A stretch of DNA of 64,000 bases from JAEINY01 sp942490535. GTDB lineage: Bacteria > Bacteroidota > Bacteroidia > Bacteroidales > Marinilabiliaceae. A program made the translations under genes and the position numbers. Numbering within the stretch: the stretch's first letter is position 1; the number at the start of each line of letters is the position of its first letter. Shown here in pieces: positions 16,100 to 24,336 of this stretch. The stretch is taken from NCBI GenBank assembly GCA_942490535.1, contig CALNXQ010000002.1, positions 62,001 to 126,000 of the forward strand, given 5' to 3'. The notes beneath the pieces are model-generated. The model did no database searches and was not told where the DNA came from. It saw nothing but the letters and a program-made list of their open reading frames with translations.

Positions 16100-16958
16100 C
16101 TCTACCACAATGGCGATATTTGGCTCTAAGTTGAGCATTGGGTCAAAACCCTCCCTACATGAAGCAGGCACCTAAATTTAAAGGATTTGAAAAAATACTA
16201 TGGGAACCCCTGGCACAACAACCATCCCTAATAATTAAGAACCATAGAACTTTAGAATAAATTTGAGATAAAAAATTAACCAATGAAGTATGCAATAATG
16301 ATTACCGTCCTTGTTAGTTGCCTTGTAAAAGGTTTTGGACAAATCCGCGTAGAACACCAATTCTCAACCTTTGGTATGATCGCCGTCGATACCATCGAAA
16401 ACACATGGGGATGTGCCCTGGCAACCAACAACCTAGCCATTGGGCAAGCGGGAGTGTATGATATTGTAGCCGACCAGGGAATCGTGGTTTCCATAGCATT
16501 TACCAATCCCCAGTATCCCATCAAAGGTATCGACATGCTCAAAAAGGGATACGCCCTTCAAACAACTTTTGATTCCATAAAGAATTCAGATGCGCATATT
16601 TTTTACCGCCAAGTAGCCATGATGGATAGTATTGGCAATACCTTAAGTTTTACCGGACATACCATAAAATCGCTCTCACATGCCGGCACCATCAAAGGAA
16701 ACAAGTATGTCGTAGTGGGTAATAGCTTATCAAACGATTCCGTTTTGGCCAGCATCGAAAAAGGCTATTTAAACAGCCAAGGCCCCTTGTACCAACGATT
16801 ATTAGATGCCTTAACAGCCGGACAAAAGGCAGGCGGACAAATAACAGGAAAATTATCGGCTTGCATTTGTGTGAAGAAAAGTGGTCATGTAGGGTTCAAT
16901 GAGATAGATTATCGGGTAGATTTCTCAAAAACGCCATTTGAAGATTTACGAACACTAG

Positions 16959-18509
16959 CAGCCTGTCGGACTTAGCTGGAAAGCCAAATTTAATTAGCTT
17001 TAGGCCATGAAACGCTTTATTAGTGCAGATAGAGAACAGACAATGTTAATGCCATATGACTTAAGAGACTGGTTACCAGAAAGCCATTTGGCACGATTTG
17101 TAGTTGAAATAGTAGACAAGCTTAATTTTAATGATATTTATAGCCAGTATAAAGGTGTTGGTTCTACACCATACGATCCTAAAATGCTTTTGTCACTGAT
17201 TTTTTATGGCTATTCTACTGGCATTTTCAGTTCTCGAAAAATAGAAAACGCCACCTATGATTCAGTTGCCTTTCGTTTTATAGCAGGGAATCATCATCCT
17301 GATCATGATACGATATCAACTTTTCGGAAGCGTTTTCTTACTGAAATCAAGGGCTGGTTTAAAGAAATATTGCTCATAGGCAAGGAATTGGGAGTTGTAA
17401 AAATGGGGAACATCCACATTGACGGCACCAAGGTTCAGGCGAATGCATCCAAGCATAAGGCCATGAGTTATGAGTACATGAAAAAGCTTGAAAAGCAACT
17501 TGAAGAAGAAATTTCGAAGCTATTGGATATTGCTGACAAACAAGATGAACAAGATAGAAAGGTTGAGCTCGATATTCCTGAGGAGATCCAGCGCAGAAAA
17601 GACCGTATTCAAAAAATTAAAGAAGCCCAGGAGGTTGTAAAAATGCGCGCTGAAGAACGCTACCAAAAAGAAAAGGAGGAATATGACCGGAAAATGCAAA
17701 AACGGGAGGATCACGAGAAGCGAACCGGTAAGAAGCCTCGCGGCAGATCTCCTAAAGCGCCCAATGATAAGCCTAATGAGAAAGACCAGTATAATTTTAC
17801 CGATCCACAATCACGCATCATGAAGACCCAAGGTGGTTTTAACCAGTGTTATAATGGGCAAGCTGCCGTTAATGAAGATATGCTAATTGTAGGTGCCTAT
17901 TGCAATAATCATGTCAATGATAAGCAGGAATATATTCCGACTATTGATTCAGTGCCACAAAGACTTGGAAAAATAACAAATGCTGTTGCCGACACTGGCT
18001 ATTTCAGCGAAACTAATATTGAGCAATGCGAAAAAAGAAATATAAAGCCGATAATTTCTACCGCACGTGAAAAACACAATAGTTATCTGGAAGAAGTGTT
18101 AAGCACTGAATGTGAAAAAGAAGAAGCCAGCAGCCCGGTAGAGAAAATGAATCAAATATTAAAAAGTAAAGAAGGGAGACAGCTTTATAAAAAACGGAAA
18201 CAAACAGTTGAACCGGTATTTGGCATCATAAAGGAAGTTTTAGGGTTCAGGCGTTTTTCCCTGAGAGGGGAATTTGAAACGGATTGTGAATGGTCGTTAG
18301 TATGTATTGGATACAATCTTAAAAGAATGTTCAAACTTGCAATGCAATAATATGTAAAACGATATGGCTAAATGACAAAAAAGTGGAAATAATGATGGGG
18401 TTTTAACCTAAACCAAAAATTATTCGCCAATAATCAAAAACTGGCCATCCTAAAATAGCCAGTCGAAGATAATGCTGGAATTGATGATTTCTTAAAGTCC
18501 GACAGGCTG
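16959..18509 (+). mobile_element. IS1182-family insertion sequence with 15-bp inverted repeats
   Basis: 1551 bp. The ends are CAGCCTGTCGGACTT on the left and its perfect reverse complement on the right (18495-18509). Both sides are flanked by CTAG (16955-16958 and 18510-18513), a 4-bp palindromic target duplication. It carries one intact transposase gene and nothing else. Confidence 0.93.
17007..18350 (+). CDS. IS1182-family transposase
   Basis: 447 residues, full length. The N-terminal block (MKRFISADREQTMLMPYDLRDW, then HLARFVVEIV and YDPKMLLSLIFYGYSTGIFSSRKIE) is typical of the family. The DDE residues are readable: Asp in HIDGTKVQANAS, Asp in AVADTGYFSE, and Glu in VEPVFGIIKEVLGFRRFSLRG. 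A long charged coiled-coil insertion (about residues 155-250) separates the first two. The intact frame and perfect terminal repeats suggest a functional element. Confidence 0.95.
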   Translation: MKRFISADREQTMLMPYDLRDWLPESHLARFVVEIVDKLNFNDIYSQYKGVGSTPYDPKMLLSLIFYGYSTGIFSSRKIENATYDSVAFRFIAGNHHPDHDTISTFRKRFLTEIKGWFKEILLIGKELGVVKMGNIHIDGTKVQANASKHKAMSYEYMKKLEKQLEEEISKLLDIADKQDEQDRKVELDIPEEIQRRKDRIQKIKEAQEVVKMRAEERYQKEKEEYDRKMQKREDHEKRTGKKPRGRSPKAPNDKPNEKDQYNFTDPQSRIMKTQGGFNQCYNGQAAVNEDMLIVGAYCNNHVNDKQEYIPTIDSVPQRLGKITNAVADTGYFSETNIEQCEKRNIKPIISTAREKHNSYLEEVLSTECEKEEASSPVEKMNQILKSKEGRQLYKKRKQTVEPVFGIIKEVLGFRRFSLRGEFETDCEWSLVCIGYNLKRMFKLAMQ

Positions 18510-19046
18510 CTAGTCAACAAAAAAGTAGGTATTGAGTTTCTTCGCCAAGCCAATAGAACTGAACATAGAGATTCAGCCCTGCTATTACTCGACAAAGCTC
18601 AACTACTATTGACCGACTGGTCTCTGCTATATCCCGAATTAGCCAAATCCTATTACAATCTGGAAATGGAAAACAAAGCAGTAGATCTTCTGGAAGCTAA
18701 GCTATCACAAGATTCATTGTTTGTGAATATCCTGCCATACTGTTACTTCCTGAAAGCGAATGATCGCTACCAGGCATTACTTCCAAAAATAGAGTTTGGG
18801 CAGCATGATTGGTTAGAAGCCATCTTTGCGTTGATTGATTTCGGAATGAATGAAGAAGCCCTTCAGGAAGCAAAGCCCCTATTGGATAAATATGGGGGCT
18901 GCAGCTATTTGCATTATCTCATTGGGAGAGGCCATGAAAATTTAAATCAGCCAACGCAAGCACTTAAACACTATCAAAAAGCAATCACCCTGGATCATGA
19001 GAATTCCGAAGCCAGAATCGGCATACAAAACTTGAATAAGAAGTAA

Positions 19047-19467
19047 GTAAAACCAATAAAAGCACTTGATGAAACAGTTCTCTCAGTGCAACAACCAAAC
19101 CTTGCAGCCTATAACCAGGCGTGTAATGAAAAACTCTTTAAGCGCACCATTCGCACCCAATTCGCACCTCAAAAAAAAACACCCCATCCTCACTTTTGCC
19201 AAAAATGGATATTTTTTTTGTTTAGTAATGAATACCTTGGGCACTGATTGGGGGATTTATCCCCACCAAGCATAAAAAGATATGCTTTCCAGACCCTATG
19301 GGCGTGGAAAGAACAGGTTTTAAAAATGATATAGTAAAAATAACAGCAATGGGCTTTTAGAAATGTTGTGCTTCATTCCTACTTTCATAATTGTGAAAAG
19401 TATTATTCTCAATACATTGATAAGATGTGAAAAAATCTCTATTTTTGAATCCTAAAGCAATTTCATC
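19047..19467. other. Gene-free stretch with right copy of a direct repeat and small hairpins
   Basis: CTCAAAAAAAAACAC...CACTTTTGCC and AAAAATGGATATTTTTT at about 19168-19217 repeat the left copy near 16057-16099. Two hairpins follow: AAGCATA/TATGCTT (about 19269-19287) and CTTTCCA/TGGAAAG (about 19285-19311). A 69-codon frame at 19066-19275 runs across the repeat and looks like chance. From about 19320 the sequence becomes clearly AT-rich, leading into the ATPase gene. Confidence 0.5.
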
Positions 19468-20841
19468 ATGTTGATAAGATATTCAGTTGAGAATTTTATG
19501 TCATTTAAAGAGCGAGAGACCTTATCTCTGATTCCTGGTAAAGGAACTTTAAAGTCAAATCATAAGAATTCTGTAGTCAAAGGAATAAGAACCTTAAAGG
19601 CATCAATAATATATGGAGCAAACGCTTCAGGAAAATCAAATCTCATTAAAACAATAGATTTTGGCCGAAAAATGGTTTTAAAAGGAGTAAAGCCAGATTC
19701 GCCTATTGTTATATATAAGCCTCATAGACTAGATACATCTGTAAAGGATTCAAGTTCAAGGATAGAATATGAAATTCAGCATAAAGGAAAAAATTATGCC
19801 TATGGATTTGTTTTTAATTCAAGCGTAATAGTCGAAGAGTGGTTATATGAAATTAGCAGGAAAACAGATTTAATGATTTTTGAAAGAAACATTAATAATG
19901 AAATACATTTTAATTTAGAACCTCTTTTAAAAAAAAATAAGACGGAGGAAGAAAAACAATTTCTAAAATTCACAGCAAAAGGTACTCCTGAAAACCAATT
20001 GTTTTTAACTGAAATTAAAACTAGGAGAGTAAAAGAAAATGTTTCGGATATCAATGATTTATTAAATGTATTAGATTGGTTTCAAAATGCGTTAAAGGTT
20101 GTATTTCCTAATGATAAATATAAAGCAGGTATTAAATCTGAATTAAAGAGTGATTCGAAGATTCAACAGATATTTGAAGAGCTACTAAATTATTTTGACA
20201 CAGGAATTGACGGTATATGCTTAAATAAAATAAAGTTAAATAATCTTGATATACCCAATGAAATCGTTGAGGATATTGTCTTAGAACTTCAAAAAAACGA
20301 AGAAGATGAAACAAAACGTATTATGTTGGTTTCACCTAAAGGATTAACATATTTCTTTTCTAAACAAGGAGAGGAAGTTATCGTTGAAAAATTCATGACA
20401 AAGCATAGAGTTAAAGGACAGCAGAAGCAGGAATTATTTGATACTAGCGATGAATCTGATGGTACGAATAGGATTATCGATTTTATTCCATTAATTCTAG
20501 ATTTATTGAAAGGAGATAATGTTTTTATAATTGATGAGATGGAGAGAAGTTTACATCCAAATCTAATTTATGAATTGTTTGATTTGTTTTTATCTAAAAG
20601 TGTAGGTGTTAATAGTCAGTTGATAACAGCTAGTCATGAATCATCTTTATTAACGCAAAAGCTATTAAGAAAAGATGAAATTTGGTTTGTTGTAAAAGAT
20701 AATGATGGTGCTAGCCATCTATATTCATTAGAAGATTATAATATTAGGTTTGATAAAGAAATTAGAAAAGATTATTTATTAGGCCGTTATAAAGCCGTTC
20801 CTAGAATTGGTAATAGAGCAAATCTTACTGTCTTACCTTAA
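19468..20841 (+). CDS. AAA15 family ATPase (RloA/AbiLi-like)
   Basis: 457 residues. The start MLIRYSVENFMSFKERETLSLIPG is the classic opening of AAA15/OLD-like ATPases. Walker A is G50-ANASGKS57; Walker B is VFIIDEMERSLHP, with the following LITASHESSLL as the switch histidine segment. Together with the RloB gene 12 bp downstream it matches the two-gene AbiL/RloAB arrangement of phage-defence systems, where the ATPase is thought to sense infection and license the partner. The two genes are much more AT-rich than their neighbours, which suggests horizontal acquisition. Confidence 0.88.
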   Translation: MLIRYSVENFMSFKERETLSLIPGKGTLKSNHKNSVVKGIRTLKASIIYGANASGKSNLIKTIDFGRKMVLKGVKPDSPIVIYKPHRLDTSVKDSSSRIEYEIQHKGKNYAYGFVFNSSVIVEEWLYEISRKTDLMIFERNINNEIHFNLEPLLKKNKTEEEKQFLKFTAKGTPENQLFLTEIKTRRVKENVSDINDLLNVLDWFQNALKVVFPNDKYKAGIKSELKSDSKIQQIFEELLNYFDTGIDGICLNKIKLNNLDIPNEIVEDIVLELQKNEEDETKRIMLVSPKGLTYFFSKQGEEVIVEKFMTKHRVKGQQKQELFDTSDESDGTNRIIDFIPLILDLLKGDNVFIIDEMERSLHPNLIYELFDLFLSKSVGVNSQLITASHESSLLTQKLLRKDEIWFVVKDNDGASHLYSLEDYNIRFDKEIRKDYLLGRYKAVPRIGNRANLTVLP

Positions 20842-20853
20842 TAATTTACTTTC

Positions 20854-21516
20854 ATGCCAAGAGAACGTTCTGAACCAGTAAGAAAAGGAGGACATTTAAA
20901 TGCTGAGAAGTTTTTTATTTTGTCATTTGAAGGAGAGACAAGTGAACCGAAATATTTTGAGGATTTGAGAAAATCGGTTTATTTCAATAATAGTGGTTTA
21001 ATTGAAACAATACCTTTAAAGCGTCCTACTAATCGAGGAACTAATCCTCTAGATGTTAAGAAACTACTTAAAGAAGCTAAATCAGAATTCAATTTTAAGA
21101 AAACTGATGAGTTCTGGTTAATTATTGACAGAGACCATTGGGAAACCATTCATGGGGTAGATTTTAACATTCTTGTAGAGGATTGTAATAATGAGGGAAA
21201 CTTTTATCTTGCAATGAGTAATCCTTGTTTTGAAATTTGGCTTATTTTACATTTAAAAGATATTGATGATTTTTCAGATAAGGAGAAGGAAGATTTACTT
21301 CAAAATGTAAAGAAATCGGCAAAGAAAAATCATATTGACATCGTATTAGGAGAATTAATAGGAAGAGGTTATAATAAGAGGCCAAATCCTAATATTTTCT
21401 TACCTAATATTAAAACTGCAATTGAAAGAGCGAAAAAGTACAATTTAGTAGGTAGTACTTATCCTGCAACTCTTGGTACACAGGTTTATAAACTTGTTGA
21501 AAGGCTAATTAACTAA
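20854..21516 (+). CDS. RloB-like Toprim protein (AbiLii-like effector)
   Basis: 220 residues. RloB hallmarks appear in order: LSFEGETSEPKYFEDL (conserved Glu near residue 26), LIIDRDHW (D92-x-D94, the Toprim metal pair) and SNPCFEIWLILHL (about 122-134). The Toprim fold suggests a nuclease acting on DNA or RNA; in related systems the effector is held back by the AAA15 partner until infection. The gene follows the ATPase after 12 bp and shares its AT-rich composition. Function as phage defence is inferred from family and pairing. Confidence 0.87.
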   Translation: MPRERSEPVRKGGHLNAEKFFILSFEGETSEPKYFEDLRKSVYFNNSGLIETIPLKRPTNRGTNPLDVKKLLKEAKSEFNFKKTDEFWLIIDRDHWETIHGVDFNILVEDCNNEGNFYLAMSNPCFEIWLILHLKDIDDFSDKEKEDLLQNVKKSAKKNHIDIVLGELIGRGYNKRPNPNIFLPNIKTAIERAKKYNLVGSTYPATLGTQVYKLVERLIN

Positions 21517-21683
21517 AAAGCACGGAGGCACAACAATGGCTCATAAAGCATAGGCTTGCCGCAGGCGCAACACAAGCCTACACATAATACCCGAGGCCGT
21601 TCAATAAAACACAAGTGGCTCCCATCCAAAAGACGGGAGCCACTCTTTTTTTACCTAAACTGTGCTATCAATTTGGTCCATCC

Positions 21684-21941
21684 TTACTTATCAATGGCGC
21701 CCACCACCCGTTTCATGAAGGCATTGAGGGCCTCGCGCTCCGTTTGGCCGTCTTTGATGAGGGCCTGCACCTCCAGCGCGCCGTAGAGGTTGGAGAGTAA
21801 CTCGCCCATCACATCCAGCTCTTCATCTTTAATGGTGGGGCTTTCCGATAAATGCTCCAGCACCTCAATGGCTTCGCTGATGTAATCCGCATCATTGGCG
21901 GCAATGAATTTGTTGATGTGTTTAATTACCGGTAAGCGCAT
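21684..21941 (-). CDS. Small helical protein, DUF6952-like, paired with thioredoxin
   Basis: 85 residues with no Cys. It begins MRLPVIKHINKFIAANDADYISEAIEVLEHL, which I recognise as a small Bacteroidota-specific family (I believe DUF6952) found next to thioredoxin and peroxiredoxin genes. It overlaps the 3' end of the thioredoxin gene by 20 bp and is last in the ahpC-trx-DUF6952 run. Function is unknown; association with peroxide defence is inferred from position. Confidence 0.72.
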   Translation of the reverse strand: MRLPVIKHINKFIAANDADYISEAIEVLEHLSESPTIKDEELDVMGELLSNLYGALEVQALIKDGQTEREALNAFMKRVVGAIDK

Positions 21942-22239
21942 CGATCAGTTCTTTTAAAGGTTCTGCTTTATTGGTCTGCACCTGTTGCACCAGCGCCCCG
22001 TCTTTAAAGGCGGCAAAGGTGGGCAGGTTATCTACCTTGGCCAGTTGACGCGACTGGGGGTATTTCTCAGCATCCACCACGATGAACTGTACGGCTTCAT
22101 TTTCAGCCGCCAGCCGTTTAAACTTGGGTTTCATCAGGCGGCAGTTGCCACACCACCCGGCCGAAAACTGTACCATCACGTTGGCCCCCGATTCTACTAC
22201 CTGCTTCAGGTTATCTTCTGTTAATTCTGTATACATCAC
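21922..22239 (-). CDS. Thioredoxin family protein
   Basis: 105 residues, one thioredoxin fold. The active site is W-C30-G-N-C33 (usual WCGPC with Pro replaced by Asn), and the cis-Pro region is VDNLPTFAAF. No signal peptide, so it is cytoplasmic. It lies 12 bp after ahpC on the same strand and probably reduces AhpC or handles its products. A second ATG three bases in (22236) is equally possible as the start. Confidence 0.9.
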   Translation of the reverse strand: MMYTELTEDNLKQVVESGANVMVQFSAGWCGNCRLMKPKFKRLAAENEAVQFIVVDAEKYPQSRQLAKVDNLPTFAAFKDGALVQQVQTNKAEPLKELIDALTGN

Positions 22240-22251
22240 GCGTCCTCCTGT

Positions 22252-22890
22252 TTAGTGTTTACTTAAATAATCAGCTACGCCACTGCGGTCGGCCTTCATG
22301 GCATCGGCCCCTTCTTCCCAGTTGGCCGGGCACACCTCGCCTTTTTCCTGCACGTGGGTGTAAGCGTCAATGAGTCGGATAAACTCGTTCACATTACGGC
22401 CCAGCGGCATGTGGTTGATCCCTTCATGAAACACGGTGCCTTCTTCGTCAATGAGGTAAGTGGCCCGGTAGGTCACGTTGTCGCCTTTGAGCAACTGCAC
22501 CCCTGTTTCTTCATTCAACTCACCGGGTTCGCTATCCAGGATGTCAAGCGTGTAAGCCAGATTGCGGTTACTGTCGGCCAGGAGGTTGTAGGTCACCCCT
22601 TCAATGCCGCCCTGATCCTTGGGTGTATTGAGCCAGGCAAAATGCACTTCGGCCGTGTCTACCGAAGCACCAATCACCACGGTGTTGCGTTTGTCAAATT
22701 CCGGCAGCGCCGCCTGGAAAGCATGCAGCTCGGTGGGGCACACAAAGGTGAAATCTTTGGGGTACCAGAACAACAGCACCTTTTTTTGATTCTTCACTGC
22801 TTCTTCCAATACATTTACGTGAATGGTTTCGCCGAATTGGTTCATTGCCGGCACCTGGATATTGGGGAATTTTTTACCTGTAAAAGCCAT
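22252..22890 (-). CDS. ahpC: Peroxiredoxin (AhpC/Prx1 type)
   Basis: 212 residues. The peroxidatic Cys51 lies in DFTFVCPTELHAFQ, and the resolving Cys187 in EVCPANWEEG near the C-terminus, so it is a typical 2-Cys enzyme. It reduces hydrogen peroxide and organic peroxides in the cytoplasm, with the adjacent thioredoxin a likely reductant. It is first in the minus-strand run and divergent from oxyR, sharing a 110-bp control region with a TTTG-N20-TACATTTG promoter and an OxyR-like dyad. Confidence 0.95.
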   Translation of the reverse strand: MAFTGKKFPNIQVPAMNQFGETIHVNVLEEAVKNQKKVLLFWYPKDFTFVCPTELHAFQAALPEFDKRNTVVIGASVDTAEVHFAWLNTPKDQGGIEGVTYNLLADSNRNLAYTLDILDSEPGELNEETGVQLLKGDNVTYRATYLIDEEGTVFHEGINHMPLGRNVNEFIRLIDAYTHVQEKGEVCPANWEEGADAMKADRSGVADYLSKH

Positions 22891-22932
22891 AATTATCTGT
22901 TTTTAAAATTTGTTTTCTGAATGATTACACTG

Positions 22933-22964
22933 CAAATGTAAGGGGTCCTAATGATAGATTCAAA
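22933..22964 (-). promoter_or_regulatory. Promoter of ahpC
   Basis: Read on the minus strand: TTTG (22964-22961), a 20-bp spacer, then TACATTTG (22940-22933). This matches the Bacteroidota promoter pattern. The dyad operator begins within the -33 side, a good position for an activator. Confidence 0.75.
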
Positions 22965-23000
22965 CGATAATTTCTATACCTTTGATAGAAATTATCTATC
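22953..23000. promoter_or_regulatory. OxyR-type operator between ahpC and oxyR
   Basis: GATAATTTCTAT (22966-22977) and ATAGAAATTATC (22985-22996) form a perfect 12-bp dyad around 7 bases, with extra GATAG (22953) and CTATC (22996-23000) half-sites outside. The ATAG-N7-CTAT spacing agrees with OxyR sites. It touches the oxyR -7 element (TACCTTTG, 22977-22984) and ends at the oxyR ATG, consistent with autoregulation. Confidence 0.75.
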
Positions 23001-23939
23001 ATGAACTTTCAACAACTGGAATATGCCCTGGCCGTGCACCGGCACAAACACTTTGGGCAAGCGGCCGAAAGCTGCAACATCACACAGGCCACCCTGAGTG
23101 CCATGATCAAAAAACTGGAGGGTGAACTGGGCCTCATCCTGTTCGACCGCTCACGCATGCCGGTGCAGACCACTGATATCGGACTGACCTTTATGGAGCA
23201 GGCCTCACGCATGCTGGCCCAGCGCAATGAGATGCTGCATTTAAACCGGCAGGAACTCCATGAGCTGGAAGGTCATCTGACCCTTGGCGTGATCCCCACG
23301 GTGGCCAACTCCCTCCTGCCCCTCATCCTGCCACCGCTGTTGAAGGAGAATCCCCGCTTAAAACTCACCGTTCTGGAGATTACCACTGAGGAAATCATAC
23401 ATCAGCTGAAAAAAGACAAGATTGACCTGGGCATCCTGGCCACCCCACTGGAAGAGGAGCAGCTGGAAGAAACCATCCTCTATTACGAAGCCATGCTGGT
23501 GTATGGCGTGACCGATCAGCGCAAACGCTACATCAATTCCAAGGACATCAGCGGCCATAAAATCTGGTTGCTGGAAGAGGGCAACTGCTTCCGGGAGCAA
23601 AGCCTCACCATTTGCGACATCAAAGCCAAGGACATGACGGCCACCAACCTGCAGTTTGAAGGCAGCTCCTTTGAAACACTGCTCAACCTGACCGATCAAT
23701 TCGGGGGTTATACCCTGATTCCGGAGTTGTACTTCAACAACATGCCCGAAGCACGGCAGCAACGCACCAAAGCCTTCAAAGCGCCCATTCCGGTGCGGGA
23801 AATCAGTCTGGTGAGCCACCGTCCTTATGCCAAATCACAGACCAACGCTTTTTTGGCGCAACGCATCCAGACGCTGGTGGCCGGTCACCTCACCACCACG
23901 CAGATGAAAGCGCGGGACATGGAGATTATTGGGATATAA
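23001..23939 (+). CDS. oxyR: LysR-family peroxide sensor OxyR
   Basis: 312 residues. The N-terminal LysR helix-turn-helix is MNFQQLEYALAVHRHKHFGQAAESCNITQATLSAMIKKLE. In the effector domain Cys196 and Cys205 (EEGNCFREQSLTICDIK) are nine residues apart, exactly as the redox pair Cys199/Cys208 of E. coli OxyR, so peroxide sensing by disulfide formation is well supported. It is divergent from ahpC across a strong dyad operator. Its own -7 element (22977-22984) would give a leader of only about 10 nt. Confidence 0.93.
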   Translation: MNFQQLEYALAVHRHKHFGQAAESCNITQATLSAMIKKLEGELGLILFDRSRMPVQTTDIGLTFMEQASRMLAQRNEMLHLNRQELHELEGHLTLGVIPTVANSLLPLILPPLLKENPRLKLTVLEITTEEIIHQLKKDKIDLGILATPLEEEQLEETILYYEAMLVYGVTDQRKRYINSKDISGHKIWLLEEGNCFREQSLTICDIKAKDMTATNLQFEGSSFETLLNLTDQFGGYTLIPELYFNNMPEARQQRTKAFKAPIPVREISLVSHRPYAKSQTNAFLAQRIQTLVAGHLTTTQMKARDMEIIGI

Positions 23940-24336
23940 ATGAATGAGAAATGGTAGTTTTGCAAACATCGTGATGAAAGAGCACATTAAAAAATATCGA
24001 AACAGGAGCTACAGAACCGGTAGCCTGGACTTATGGTCTTGCTCCTTCTGCTTATGCAGATGAAATGAGATAATACCTTGTGTCACTTAGTGCATTTGAG
24101 TCTTTGTGGCGAGAAGAAAATATTGCCATTATTGGGAGTATTAAAAAATGCTGTTCAAGAGGGTATTGATAGTGGAATAGCACCTGATTTAGATCCTCAA
24201 AAACAGCTGGCATCGATGAAAGCACAAAAACAACAGAATATTATCAAGGATTTTCCACGCTAGCCTGGATTTGAAAAATAGAATCATCGAATAAAAACCG
24301 TTTTTTTAGTTTCTTTGCATCTAATTTGATTCTTAA
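23940..24336. other. Gap with a possible ParD-like antitoxin remnant
   Basis: No intact gene. The frame ending at 24263 (TAG) encodes LKNAVQEGIDSGIAPDLDP, which resembles the C-terminal half of ParD/CopG-type antitoxins (an AVQEGIDSG block followed by an acidic stretch). No DNA-binding half precedes it in frame, and no toxin follows, so it looks like a decayed fragment (about 24141-24263). Confidence 0.4.

Larger units (their letters stand above)
16283..19046 (+). pseudogene. DUF1028 gene with TPR-like C-terminus, split by an IS1182-like element
   Basis: The 5' part (16283-16958) encodes a signal peptide (MKYAIMITVLVSCLVKGFGQ) and a DUF1028 domain, an Ntn-hydrolase-like family: HQFSTFGMIAVDTIENTWGCAL, GIVVSIAFTNPQYPIKGIDML, GNKYVVVGNSL and GPLYQRLLDALTAGQKAGGQ. 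The 3' part (18514-19046) encodes helical TPR-like repeats (LLIGR-like pairs and AITLDHENSEARIGIQNL). Removing the IS and one copy of the CTAG duplication joins the codons CTA-G|TC in frame, restoring a 402-residue protein. As it stands the first half would end 17 bases into the IS with a few foreign residues (AACRT). The gene is otherwise undamaged, so the insertion looks recent. Confidence 0.9.

Noticed and set aside
15823..16134. A 103-codon frame through the 21-bp array with repeated RPEGVP-like heptads, and a 65-codon frame on the other strand
   Set aside because: A 21-bp period is a multiple of three, so any frame without stops looks like a heptad repeat. The 22-bp step breaks the phase, and there is no start signal.
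19066..19275. 69-codon frame after the DUF1028 3' part
   Set aside because: It crosses the direct-repeat copy and hairpins; composition looks random.
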